A stretch of DNA of 64,000 nt. Source: Xanthomonas hortorum pv. pelargonii. Lineage in GTDB: Bacteria > Pseudomonadota > Gammaproteobacteria > Xanthomonadales > Xanthomonadaceae. Shown here one piece after another: positions 1 through 6,696 of the stretch (positions are counted from its first letter, which is position 1; every line of letters begins with the position of its first letter). Location: positions 2,046,001 through 2,110,000 of the forward strand of contig NZ_CP098604.1 of assembly GCF_024499015.1 (NCBI RefSeq). The letters run 5' to 3'. The position numbers and the translations under genes were made by a program. A model generated the notes under the pieces. The model was not told where the DNA came from, did not search any database, and saw nothing but the letters and a program-made list of their open reading frames with translations.

Positions 1-598
1 GTTGGCTACAGGCTGGCTGCTTTGAGGCCATGGTCAGCGATTTGCGCTCACTCCTGCGTGTGGCGCACGGGAAGAAAGGCCAGCCGAGCGCGGTCATTTT
101 CGATGGCCGGACGCTGCAGTCCACCTGTGAAAGCGGACCGCGCGCCGGATACGATGGCTACAAACGCAAGAAAGGGAGCAAGGTGCACATGGCGGTCGAT
201 ACGCTGGGACACCTACTCGCCGTCCAGGTCACGCCAGCCAATGAGCAAGAGCGCGCGCAAGTCCGATCGTTGGCTCAAGAGGTACAACACGTGACCGGTG
301 AAACGGTCAAGATCGCGTTTGTGGATCAAGGCTATACCGGCGAAGAACCGGCGCAGGCGGCCAAGGAAGAAGGCATCGAGTTGCACGTCATCAAGCTGCA
401 AGAAGCGAAGAAAGGCTTCGTTTTGCTTCCACGCCGATGGGTCGTCGAGCGCAGCTTCGGATGGGTCAATCGTTTCAGGCGGCTGGCACGCGACTATGAG
501 CGATTGCCGGAAACCTTGGCCGGCTTGCACTTTGTTGTCTTCACGATTCTGATGCTTGGAAATGCAGCTACGCTCTTTCAAGGTTCATAACACGCTCT
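1..598 (+). mobile_element. IS5-family insertion sequence, right part (left part outside window)
   Basis: The element is open at the left edge of the window and appears to end near 589-600, where an aacacgctctta sequence probably contains the right terminal inverted repeat. The left inverted repeat is not in the window, so the exact end and any target duplication cannot be confirmed. Directly beyond this point another coding frame continues (598-897), which suggests that the element sits inside an older gene. Confidence 0.75.
3..590 (+). CDS. IS5-family transposase, C-terminal part
   Basis: The frame is open to the left edge (…WLQAGCFEAMVSD…), so only the C-terminal part of the transposase is present. 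It carries the three acidic DDE positions expected for IS5/transposase 11 proteins: Asp in DGRTLQST, Asp in VDQGYTGEE, and Glu in VERSFGWVNRFRRLARDYE, which is the typical Y-(2)-R-(3)-E-(6)-K/R-like signature. The gene stops with TAA at 588-590, a few bases before the probable end of the element. It catalyses cut-and-paste transposition of its own element. Whether the complete copy is intact is unknown because the start lies outside the window. Confidence 0.85.
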   Translation, partial: WLQAGCFEAMVSDLRSLLRVAHGKKGQPSAVIFDGRTLQSTCESGPRAGYDGYKRKKGSKVHMAVDTLGHLLAVQVTPANEQERAQVRSLAQEVQHVTGETVKIAFVDQGYTGEEPAQAAKEEGIELHVIKLQEAKKGFVLLPRRWVVERSFGWVNRFRRLARDYERLPETLAGLHFVVFTILMLGNAATLFQGS

Positions 599-897
599 TA
601 GATCTTACGCTGGAAAGCATCTCGCTTACGACGGTGAGTCAATTCTTCAATTTCCGCAACAAGGTCGCTCATGCGAAGCCTTATGCGCGCGAAGACGAGG
701 ACAACACATGGAAAGGAACTCGGCCGCGCAATCCCAGTACAGATCCGCCTTGGGCTAAGCAGGCGAGGCCGATGGAAGCACGTCGATTCGTGGAAAATAT
801 GGAAAAAGTCATAAGCCACATGAATCAAGCTAGCCTGCAAAAGCTAGGTCAAGATTTCCCGCTAGATATCCTTGGCAGAGCTAGTCAGATCTACTGA
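598..897 (+). pseudogene. Remnant of an IS-interrupted gene with a HEPN-like RN-x3-H motif
   Basis: An open frame runs through the IS end and continues for about 100 codons to TGA at 895-897. It begins LLDLTLESISLTTV and has no start codon of its own; the only upstream ATG in frame lies inside the IS. The segment FFNFRNKVAHAKPY contains R-N-x3-H, the catalytic Rx4-6H motif of HEPN ribonuclease domains, which are common in toxin, Abi and CRISPR-associated proteins. The remainder is helix-forming and polar. I infer that this is the 3' part of a gene split by the IS. The family call rests on one short motif and is tentative. Confidence 0.45.
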
Positions 898-1013
898 CCC
901 AAACAAAAGGCCCCGGCGATTCCGCCAGAGCCTGATGCCGACCGAGAATCCCCGATCCGGCTGAAATAATAGCTGACGTCTGCGCGTTCGAATTAAGTTG
1001 AAAGGAATTTTTC

Positions 1014-1952
1014 ATGCGTATTTTGATCCTGGGCGCCGGTGGCACCGGCGGTTATTTTGGCGGACGTCTGGCGCAGGCAGGGGTCGATGTCACCTTCCTG
1101 GTGCGCGATGCGCGTGCGGCGCAGTTGCAGGCCGATGGCTTGCGCATCCGCAGCCCGCTCGGTGATGCCGATCTGCCGGTGGCGCATGTCACCGTGCAGG
1201 ATCTGCCGGCGCTGGTGGCGCAGCGGCCGTTCGATCTGGTGATCCTCAGCTGCAAGGCCTACGACCTGGACAGCGCGATCGAGGCGATTGCGCCGGCCGT
1301 CGGTGAGCACACCACGGTGCTGCCGATCCTCAACGGTCTGCGCCACTACGCGGCGCTGGACGAGCGCTTCGGTGCCGCGCGGGTGTTGGGCGGGCTGTGC
1401 TTCATCAGCGCCACCAAGGGCGAGCACGGCGAGATCCTGCATCTGGGCAAGCCGGCGGCGATGACCTTCGGTGAGCGCGATGGCAGTGCCGCATCGGCGC
1501 GGGTGCAGGCGTTTGCTGCTGCCTGCGCGCAGGCCGGCATCGATCATGTGGCTAGCGAGCAGATCGCGCAGGAGCAGTGGATCAAGTACAGCTTCCTCAC
1601 CGCGCTGGCGGCGGCCACCTGCCTGATGCGTGCGCCGGTCGGTGCGATCGTGGCCACCGACGACGGCCGCGCGTTGATCAACGGCTTGTACAACGAATGC
1701 CTGTGGGCTGCCGATGCGGCCGGGCAGCCGATTCCGGAAGCTGCGCGCGCCAAGGCGCTGCAGACCTTGTTGCAGGTGGATTCGCCGCTGAAGGCCTCGA
1801 TGCTGCGCGATCTGGAAGCCGGCCAGGACGTGGAAGCGGCGCAGATCGTTGGCGACATGCTGAAGCGGGTGCGCGAGACCGGGCGCAACGCGCCGCTGCT
1901 GATGGCGGCGAATGTGCATTTGCAGGCGTATCAGGTGTTGCGGCATAGCTGA
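1014..1952 (+). CDS. Ketopantoate reductase family protein (PanE/ApbA-like)
   Basis: The 312-residue product starts with a Rossmann dinucleotide loop (MRILILGAGGTGGYFGG, residues 1-17), followed by the ApbA N-terminal domain and an all-helical C-terminal domain beginning near EQIAQEQWIKYSFLTALAAATCL. In the family, the Lys of this kind of WxK segment lies near the substrate. Members reduce 2-dehydropantoate to pantoate with NADPH for coenzyme A synthesis, but paralogues with other 2-keto-acid substrates are frequent and this copy has no pantothenate genes beside it. A purine-rich AAAGGA ribosome site lies about 9 bases before the ATG. It appears to be a single-gene unit. Confidence 0.8.
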   Translation: MRILILGAGGTGGYFGGRLAQAGVDVTFLVRDARAAQLQADGLRIRSPLGDADLPVAHVTVQDLPALVAQRPFDLVILSCKAYDLDSAIEAIAPAVGEHTTVLPILNGLRHYAALDERFGAARVLGGLCFISATKGEHGEILHLGKPAAMTFGERDGSAASARVQAFAAACAQAGIDHVASEQIAQEQWIKYSFLTALAAATCLMRAPVGAIVATDDGRALINGLYNECLWAADAAGQPIPEAARAKALQTLLQVDSPLKASMLRDLEAGQDVEAAQIVGDMLKRVRETGRNAPLLMAANVHLQAYQVLRHS

Positions 1953-1990
1953 TGCGATTGGGTGTGCGGGTAGGTGTACGTGTGAACCGG

Positions 1991-2033
1991 ACCCCCATCC
2001 GCCCTACGGGCACCTTCCCCCGGTGGGGGAAGG
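1991..2033. repeat. REP-like intergenic hairpin element
   Basis: A C-rich tract (ACCCCCATCCGCCCTACGGG) leads into a perfect 9-bp stem: CCTTCCCCC at 2013-2021 pairs with GGGGGAAGG at 2025-2033 across a 3-nt loop. It lies 60 bases after the reductase stop codon and could act as a transcript end or mRNA stabiliser. It has no downstream T tract. Confidence 0.5.
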
Positions 2034-2193
2034 GATTTAGGCGATGAGGTGATGCGTTGAGGTGGCACTGCGCATTACCGCAAGTGACACGATGCCGTCC
2101 GCGACGCGATGCCCATCGGCATTGCCGCTGCCTTCGCGCTGCAACGACGCGATGCACACGATGCTCTGCTTCCCCTCGCCCGTCGTGCTCGCC

Positions 2194-2709
2194 ATGAAAC
2201 TGCTCAGCCACCTGTTCCGTGCCGGTCACTTCGTGATCCTGGCGTTTTTCGTGCTGTGCGCGGCAGGTCTGGTGGCGATGGCCGGGCTGGAGTTGTGGCA
2301 CGGGTTTACCCCCGGCGGCGACATGGTGGTGCGCGATCGCTTCAACGTGGTGCTGGAGGCGATCGGCCTGCTCACCGTGGCGCTGGTGACACTGGAGCTG
2401 GGCCAGACCATCTTCGAAGAAGAAATCCTGCGCGATGTCAAAGTCAGCGGACCCACGCGGGTGCGGCGTTATCTGTCGCGCTTTTTCGTGGTGATCGTGA
2501 TTGCGCTGGCGATCGAAACGCTGGTGTCCATCTTCGAGCTGATGCACGACGACCCGGCCAAGCTACCGTACGCAGCTGCCGTTGGCTTGTGTGCTGCGCT
2601 GCTGCTGATCGCCTGGGGCGTGTTCGTCAAACTCAATCGCAGCGCCGAAGAACTCGAACCCGAAGCGATGGAAGAAACCAAGCGCGAGGACCGCGAAGTC
2701 GAGGAGTAA
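2194..2709 (+). CDS. Four-helix inner-membrane protein of unknown function
   Basis: About 171 residues. Four hydrophobic segments are visible: HFVILAFFVLCAAGLVAM, the VVLEAIGLLTVALVTLELG stretch, FFVVIVIALAIETLVSIF and YAAAVGLCAALLLIAWGVF, followed by an acidic tail. I chose ATG 2194 because the protein then begins MKLLSHLFRAGHF directly before the first helix; an earlier GTG at 2062 would add a poorly structured 44-residue extension reaching into the repeat region. No clear ribosome site precedes either start. I do not recognise a catalytic motif. The four-helix layout loosely recalls the PsiE family, but I would not assign a function. Confidence 0.65.
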   Translation: MKLLSHLFRAGHFVILAFFVLCAAGLVAMAGLELWHGFTPGGDMVVRDRFNVVLEAIGLLTVALVTLELGQTIFEEEILRDVKVSGPTRVRRYLSRFFVVIVIALAIETLVSIFELMHDDPAKLPYAAAVGLCAALLLIAWGVFVKLNRSAEELEPEAMEETKREDREVEE

Positions 2710-2916
2710 GCACTCCGCGCGCGACCGCATGGCGTTGCGCTATACCGGTCGACAGAGCTGTCAGTATTTTTCAGTGGCTAACAAAACGTAGCGAGTGGTC
2801 GTCAGATGGATGCGGACAGCGCGGAGGAACCGGAGTGTACGCGTGGTACATGCCGATTCCGATCACCGGCCTCGCCCGCCTGATTGTCGCGCAGTAGTTT
2901 TGATAGCCGCTCTTAC

Positions 2917-3615
2917 TCAGGGGCGTGCACCGGCAGTCGCTGACCCTGGAGCACCTAGACGCATCGCCTCGGCGGATTCTTCCGCGCTGCGCTCCGGATC
3001 CGTGTCGACCAACGCAATCGCCGGCCGGTGCTCACGGCGCGACAGCAGGGTGATCCATCCGGCCTCGATCGTGGTGATGCTGCCCGCCGGGTCGCCGCGA
3101 CCGACCTGATGCCCACTGCTGCGTGGCTGGTCGGCGGCGATGTCCTGCGCGACCTCGGCGACCACACCACGCACCTTGATCCGGTCGCCCGTGCGTACGC
3201 GCGTGCCCATGCGCAGCGTGTACTCGCTCTCACCGGGTACACCGATTCCGGTGTCATAGCCCTGGTCGAGCACGAACACGGCGTCGGAGGTCGCATCCAC
3301 GCCATCGCCCTCGTCCTGCACAAACCAGCCCACTACCTTGCCGCGATTGCCATCGCCCAGGGTTTCGGCAAGCTCTTGGCCCATCTCGTCGCTATCGCCC
3401 GCCAGGCTGCGGGTCACGATGCCTTCGATGGCCACCTTTCGCCCAAGCAGCGGACTGGTGTCAGCGCTGCCCTGGATGCGACCGATCAGCACGCGATCCG
3501 GATCCATCGGCGCAACAGCCTGGTCACTCTGGGCCGGCAGCGGCGCGCGGCACGCGCCGAGCAGCGAGGTCATCATCAGCACCGCCATCCAGCGCGGTGC
3601 GCGGATCCTTCGCAT
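2917..3615 (-). CDS. Lipoprotein resembling the N-terminal part of a secreted ExeM/NucH-like nuclease
   Basis: The 232-residue product has a lipoprotein signal (MRRIRAPRWM…LLGAC, lipobox Cys near residue 22). The mature part matches what is known of the N-terminal OB-like domain of secreted endonuclease/exonuclease/phosphatase nucleases: IGRIQGSADTSPLLG, VAIEGIVTR, GWFVQDEGDGVDATSDAVFV and GDRIKVRGVVAE. In those proteins a large catalytic domain follows. Here the frame ends about where it would begin, after a degenerate SAEAMRLGAPG segment. No catalytic domain is visible downstream on this strand. It is either a natural stand-alone domain or a truncated nuclease. Start chosen at 3615 because it gives a clean signal peptide. 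Confidence 0.6.
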   Translation of the reverse strand: MRRIRAPRWMAVLMMTSLLGACRAPLPAQSDQAVAPMDPDRVLIGRIQGSADTSPLLGRKVAIEGIVTRSLAGDSDEMGQELAETLGDGNRGKVVGWFVQDEGDGVDATSDAVFVLDQGYDTGIGVPGESEYTLRMGTRVRTGDRIKVRGVVAEVAQDIAADQPRSSGHQVGRGDPAGSITTIEAGWITLLSRREHRPAIALVDTDPERSAEESAEAMRLGAPGSATAGARP

Positions 3616-3647
3616 CGCATGACTTCCTGTGAGTAAAGAGACCGAGT

Positions 3648-4091
3648 CTACCGCGCGCACCACTGCCGCCTACCGCAAGCGGTCCAGGCCTGCGGCGCGG
3701 GCAACGGCGTCACCGTGGTCGGCTTGCCATCGGCGCCGAGCGCGATCATCACGAAGTGGCCGCGCGTGCACAGCTCGCGCGCGCCACTGAGCAGATCCTC
3801 GGCGATCAGCTCCACTTCCACCTTGATCGAACTGCGCCCCACCGACACCACGCGCGCAATGGTTTCCACCATCTGGCCCTGGCGGATCGGCAGTTTGAAA
3901 TCCACCTGATCCGAGCGCGCAGTGACTACCGAGCGCCGCGCATAGCGCGAGGCCGCCAGAAATGCGGCCTTGTCCATCCACGCCAGTGCCTGGCCGCCGA
4001 ACAGCGTGCCCATGTGGTTGGTGTGGTTGGGGAATACGATCTCGACCATGCGCACTTCGGTCGGGGGAGGCGTCTGCGAGCTGTTTGGCAT
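3648..4091 (-). CDS. Acyl-CoA thioesterase, hotdog fold (YciA-like)
   Basis: The 147-residue protein has the single hotdog domain of the acyl-CoA hydrolase family. FPNHTNHMGTLFGGQALAWMDKAAFLAASRYARR holds the conserved N-x2-G-x2-FGG segment with the central-helix Asp, and SDQVDFKLPIRQGQMVE is the following strand pair. The family hydrolyses acyl-CoA to free acid and CoA in the cytosol. The start at 4091 (MPNSSQTPPP) puts the domain at the usual distance from the N terminus; an earlier in-frame start would add a basic, low-complexity extension. The gene lies 32 bases upstream of the lipoprotein gene on the same strand and could share its transcript. Confidence 0.8.
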   Translation of the reverse strand: MPNSSQTPPPTEVRMVEIVFPNHTNHMGTLFGGQALAWMDKAAFLAASRYARRSVVTARSDQVDFKLPIRQGQMVETIARVVSVGRSSIKVEVELIAEDLLSGARELCTRGHFVMIALGADGKPTTVTPLPAPQAWTACGRRQWCAR

Positions 4092-4469
4092 GCGGGTTTC
4101 CAAAGAGGGGGATGTGCGGCCACTGCGTGCTGGAAGCGATTGCAGCAGCCGGGCGCGCGTCGGAGATGCCTTCAAGGCGCAGCGGCGTCCGCCGGGACGC
4201 AGCGCCGCTGCTGTAGTGCTGTGCGTCGTGCCGACGCCGGCGCGCGTTTGGGCAATGCTGACGGCTCAACTGCATCGGTCGATGGCTGGCAGTCTGCGTG
4301 GCTCATGCCCGCGAACTGCCTTGCGCGCGATATGTTTTTATCGGGAAGGCGGTCGCGGCCGGGGCCGCTCCTGCGAGAGAGCTAGTTCACGTCATCGTTC
4401 GCTTGTCGATACGGCGGCGTGTACCGAGATCTTCGATGACGCGCATCGAAGATGGGTTACATCGACGAC
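4092..4469. other. Intergenic region without a gene
   Basis: About 380 bases between the thioesterase start and the thioredoxin-like stop. Open frames here lack coding-like composition or are shadows of the neighbours. A GC-rich stretch around 4343-4384 (tttttatcgggaaggcgg…ccgctcctgcgaga) resembles a decayed copy of the palindromic element at 22817-22886 and 36871-36938. No convincing terminator was found. Confidence 0.4.
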
Positions 4470-4796
4470 TCAGAGGCTGCTCTTGACCGCGGTTTCCACC
4501 TGCGCCGGCGACTGGAAGCCGGGCAGGCGTGCCACCTCGGCGCCGTCCTTGAACAACGCCAGGGTCGGCGTCTGCCGCAAGCCCAGGCCGCGAAAGAAGT
4601 CCTCGCCAACTGTTTCCAGCTTCACTTTGAGAAGTGCGACGCCGGCGGCGTCCTCGCTCGCGGCGAACTTGGCCAGCGACATGTCGAGCATCTTGCAGCC
4701 CGGGCAATTGTCCTTGTAGTAGTCGACCAGCAAGCGCGGATGCGCGGCAAGGGCGGCGACGTAGTCGTCAGGGGTGGTGGCGTGGAGCGTCTGCAT
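4470..4796 (-). CDS. Thioredoxin-like protein with a CPGC redox site
   Basis: The 108-residue product has a thioredoxin fold with the redox pair in YYKDNCPGCKMLDMS (residues about 29-43) and the cis-Pro segment LRQTPTLALFKDG. The usual WCGPC is replaced by NCPGC. Its start (MQTLHATTPDDYV) lies inside the end of the flavodoxin gene (29-nt overlap), so the two are probably translated together. Placed at the end of the nrdA-nrdB-flavodoxin series, it is a good candidate for an electron donor to ribonucleotide reductase, in the role of NrdH or thioredoxin. That role is inferred from position and fold. Confidence 0.8.
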   Translation of the reverse strand: MQTLHATTPDDYVAALAAHPRLLVDYYKDNCPGCKMLDMSLAKFAASEDAAGVALLKVKLETVGEDFFRGLGLRQTPTLALFKDGAEVARLPGFQSPAQVETAVKSSL

Positions 4797-5262
4797 GGGG
4801 GGTGTTCTCGAACGGTGTGTCGGTAAGGGCAAGAATGGTGTCGGTCCAGTGTTGGATCTTGGTGGCGTCGCGTTCGCCGTGGGGCATTTGTTCGATCTCC
4901 AGCCGCGGGTAGCGCGTACCGAAAAACGCGGCCATGCGCCGGGCCGCACCGCAGTAATTCTCTTCGCCCCACTGCGTCTCGCCGGTGCCGAACACCGCGA
5001 GGCGCTCCGGCTTGCCGACTGCGGCGACGAGCTCCTCAATGAAGCACTTCATCTCCGGCGGCGTACGCCCGGCGTTGATGCTCCAACTACCGAGGATGTA
5101 AAGATCGTGCTCCGCGCCGTCCGGGCACGCCTGCGCCAACGTCTGGATGTCGGCATCGATCCAGGTCACCGCATGGCCCAGCTCCTCGCAACGCGCGCGG
5201 ATCGCGCGCGCGACATCGCGGGTGTTGCCGCTGAGCGATGTGTAGGCGAGGAGGATGCGCAT
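4768..5262 (-). CDS. Flavodoxin associated with ribonucleotide reductase
   Basis: The 164-residue protein begins MRILLAYTSLSGNTRDVARAI, the phosphate-binding T/S-x-S/T-G-N-T loop of flavodoxins. YILGSWSINAGRTPPEM and AVFGTGETQWGEENYCGA follow as the flavin-contacting loops. Flavodoxins carry electrons on FMN in the cytosol. Its position beside nrdAB and its overlap with a thioredoxin-like gene suggest service to ribonucleotide reductase, for example cofactor activation or reduction as NrdI or flavodoxin YfaE-type partners do. It is longer than typical NrdI, so I leave the symbol empty. An A/T-rich stretch upstream (5280-5312) could hold its own promoter. Confidence 0.8.
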   Translation of the reverse strand: MRILLAYTSLSGNTRDVARAIRARCEELGHAVTWIDADIQTLAQACPDGAEHDLYILGSWSINAGRTPPEMKCFIEELVAAVGKPERLAVFGTGETQWGEENYCGAARRMAAFFGTRYPRLEIEQMPHGERDATKIQHWTDTILALTDTPFENTPHADAPRHHP

Positions 5263-5397
5263 TTGCTCAATGATTAATGGGTTCAGGAAAATTTTATATT
5301 AAAAACAATGGGTTGCAACTTCCATTGGCTTCTGGGGCTTCTTGGGGCTTCGCCGCTGTGCCAAGCGCACTTGACTCTAACGATAGCTGAGCTAAGC

Positions 5398-5481
5398 TCC
5401 GCCTCGAGTTCACTGCCCATCGGCTTTGAACCTATCGAGGTCTCGGCCGCTGAACCCGCGTAGCGAATCAGCGGCTTTTTT
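5398..5481 (+). ncRNA. Possible small RNA ending in a plus-strand terminator
   Basis: TTGACT at 5371-5376 and TAAGCT at 5393-5398 are spaced by 16 bases and resemble a weak sigma-70 promoter. About 50 bases later a terminator occurs with no plus-strand ORF in front of it. A short transcript of roughly 70-80 nt would run toward the 3' end of the nuclease-like gene at 5487. No family is recognised; this is inference from promoter and terminator only. Confidence 0.3.
5446..5481 (+). terminator. Rho-independent terminator, plus strand
   Basis: GCCGCTGA at 5446-5453 pairs perfectly with TCAGCGGC at 5468-5475 and is followed by six T at 5476-5481. The T tract is on the plus strand only, so it would stop rightward transcription, not the minus-strand genes on either side. 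Confidence 0.65.
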
Positions 5482-5486
5482 GCCTG

Positions 5487-5957
5487 CTATTTGGTTTTGG
5501 TAAGCGAGCGGACGCATTCTTCGCGAGACCAAGTCGGCGAACTTCGAATCTTTCCTATGCTGCTATCTGCTTGGTAGCACGTGATGAAGTTGGCCTTTAG
5601 TACCGAATCTCGCTTGAGCGACAGTGCAATCACGACCACAAAATCTTCATAGACCACCGCCACTCGGCGGGTGGGGTCAACCTGTCCGGCAGTTTTATCC
5701 CAGCCTTGAAATAGAATGGCGTCCGGATGCGTAAGGGTCGCCTGAATCCAGTCGATTCGCTGCGCCCTTACTTCTGAAAAAGTATCCTTCTGTCCATCTC
5801 GCCCTGCACTCTCGTAGAACGCATGGCCAAATTTTCTTGCATCGAAGTAGACTCGGATCTCGTCTGGTGTCTGGATATTGCCACGGCAGTAGACGCGTTC
5901 GTAGTGTTGTCGGTACTCGGCAGAAGTTTCGTACTTGACTAACGGAGGCAACGACAT
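5487..5957 (-). CDS. BECR-type nuclease-like protein (toxin-like), second gene of a two-gene module
   Basis: The 156-residue product shows the layout of small Barnase/EndoU/colicin-E5/RelE (BECR)-fold nuclease domains: KFGHAFYES with a His, RAQRIDWIQATLTHPDAILF, then strands VAVVYEDFVVVIALSLK and the end ANFITCYQADSSIGKIR. The assignment is by pattern, not by a clear catalytic signature. ATG 5957 is preferred over GTG 5963 because GGAGGGT lies at ideal distance. Its A is also the last base of the upstream TAA (TAATG), so translation is probably coupled to the DUF3800 gene. The DNA is visibly less GC-rich than the flanking genes. I cannot say which partner, if either, is a toxin. Confidence 0.55.
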   Translation of the reverse strand: MSLPPLVKYETSAEYRQHYERVYCRGNIQTPDEIRVYFDARKFGHAFYESAGRDGQKDTFSEVRAQRIDWIQATLTHPDAILFQGWDKTAGQVDPTRRVAVVYEDFVVVIALSLKRDSVLKANFITCYQADSSIGKIRSSPTWSREECVRSLTKTK

Positions 5958-6655
5958 TACCACCCTCCGTTAAGTCGAATCTTGAAGAGGTTGAATTTCT
6001 CCTCGCCCTTGCTGGTTGGACCAAGTTCGCGACCCAATGCGCTTTCAATACGGCTAACGACGGTGAACTTCGCAGTGTTAGGCGTCAGGGTAGAGTTGAT
6101 CTTGCTACTAGCTGCTCCCAGCAACAAATCACACATCTGGATCAGTACTACTTCGTTAGACGGTAAGGACTGAACACTCTCAATATTCGAGCTCAAGTTT
6201 GCTCGCGACAGACACTGGGCAAGGACAGGTAGGCGCTTCGAATCGCGATTGCTCTTCGCGTCACAGAAGATTCGATAATCATTAAAATCAAGAATCCAGT
6301 GATGAAGAAGCTGGTAGTAAAACTTGTAAAACCCCAGCTCCGCATCATCGTCATGTAGCGAAAGATCAATTTGGGTCCGATCAACCGCAATACATCGAAA
6401 ACGAAGGTTCTCGCCGTATGCGAAGAAGAGGTCAACCAGTTCTACGTAGAAGTCGCGGCGATTAGGCGCAACCTTGCTCCACTTGATCTCGCCCCAGGCT
6501 TCATGTCGTTTTCGAAGGTCGCCAATTCGCGACTTAAGCTCATTCCGAACTTCCTGTGGAAGCCAAAGGCTTCCGATCATGAGGTAACGCGCACGCGGAT
6601 TAGCAGACGTTAGGACGTCTGGATTCGCCTCATCGCAGTACACCTCAAATCTCAT
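5957..6655 (-). CDS. DUF3800 family protein, first gene of a two-gene module
   Basis: The 232-residue protein has the DUF3800 pattern, an RNase-H-like fold with scattered acidic residues: FEVYCDEANPD at the N terminus (Y-x-DE), then YLMIGSLWLP, RFRCIAVD, RIFCDAKSNRDSKRLP and VVLIQMCDLLLGA near the C terminus. DUF3800 genes occur mostly in mobile or defence-rich regions, and their biochemical role is not settled. It lies only 41 bases after nrdB on the same strand, so it may ride on the nrd transcript, and it overlaps the next gene by one base. Composition is A/T-rich relative to nrdB. The position between nrdB and the flavodoxin gene suggests insertion into the nrd operon. Confidence 0.75.
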   Translation of the reverse strand: MRFEVYCDEANPDVLTSANPRARYLMIGSLWLPQEVRNELKSRIGDLRKRHEAWGEIKWSKVAPNRRDFYVELVDLFFAYGENLRFRCIAVDRTQIDLSLHDDDAELGFYKFYYQLLHHWILDFNDYRIFCDAKSNRDSKRLPVLAQCLSRANLSSNIESVQSLPSNEVVLIQMCDLLLGAASSKINSTLTPNTAKFTVVSRIESALGRELGPTSKGEEKFNLFKIRLNGGW

Positions 6656-6696
6656 ATGGGTTCGCAGGTAGTTGGAGATATGAGCGGCAGAAATTC

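Larger units (their letters stand above)
5263..5486. other. A/T-rich junction between the flavodoxin gene and the two-gene module
   Basis: This 224-bp gap contains an A/T-rich tract (aaaattttatattaaaaaca) just before the flavodoxin start, a likely minus-strand promoter region, and a plus-strand promoter-like and terminator pair at 5371-5481. Its composition differs from the surrounding GC-rich DNA, consistent with acquired sequence. Confidence 0.45.
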
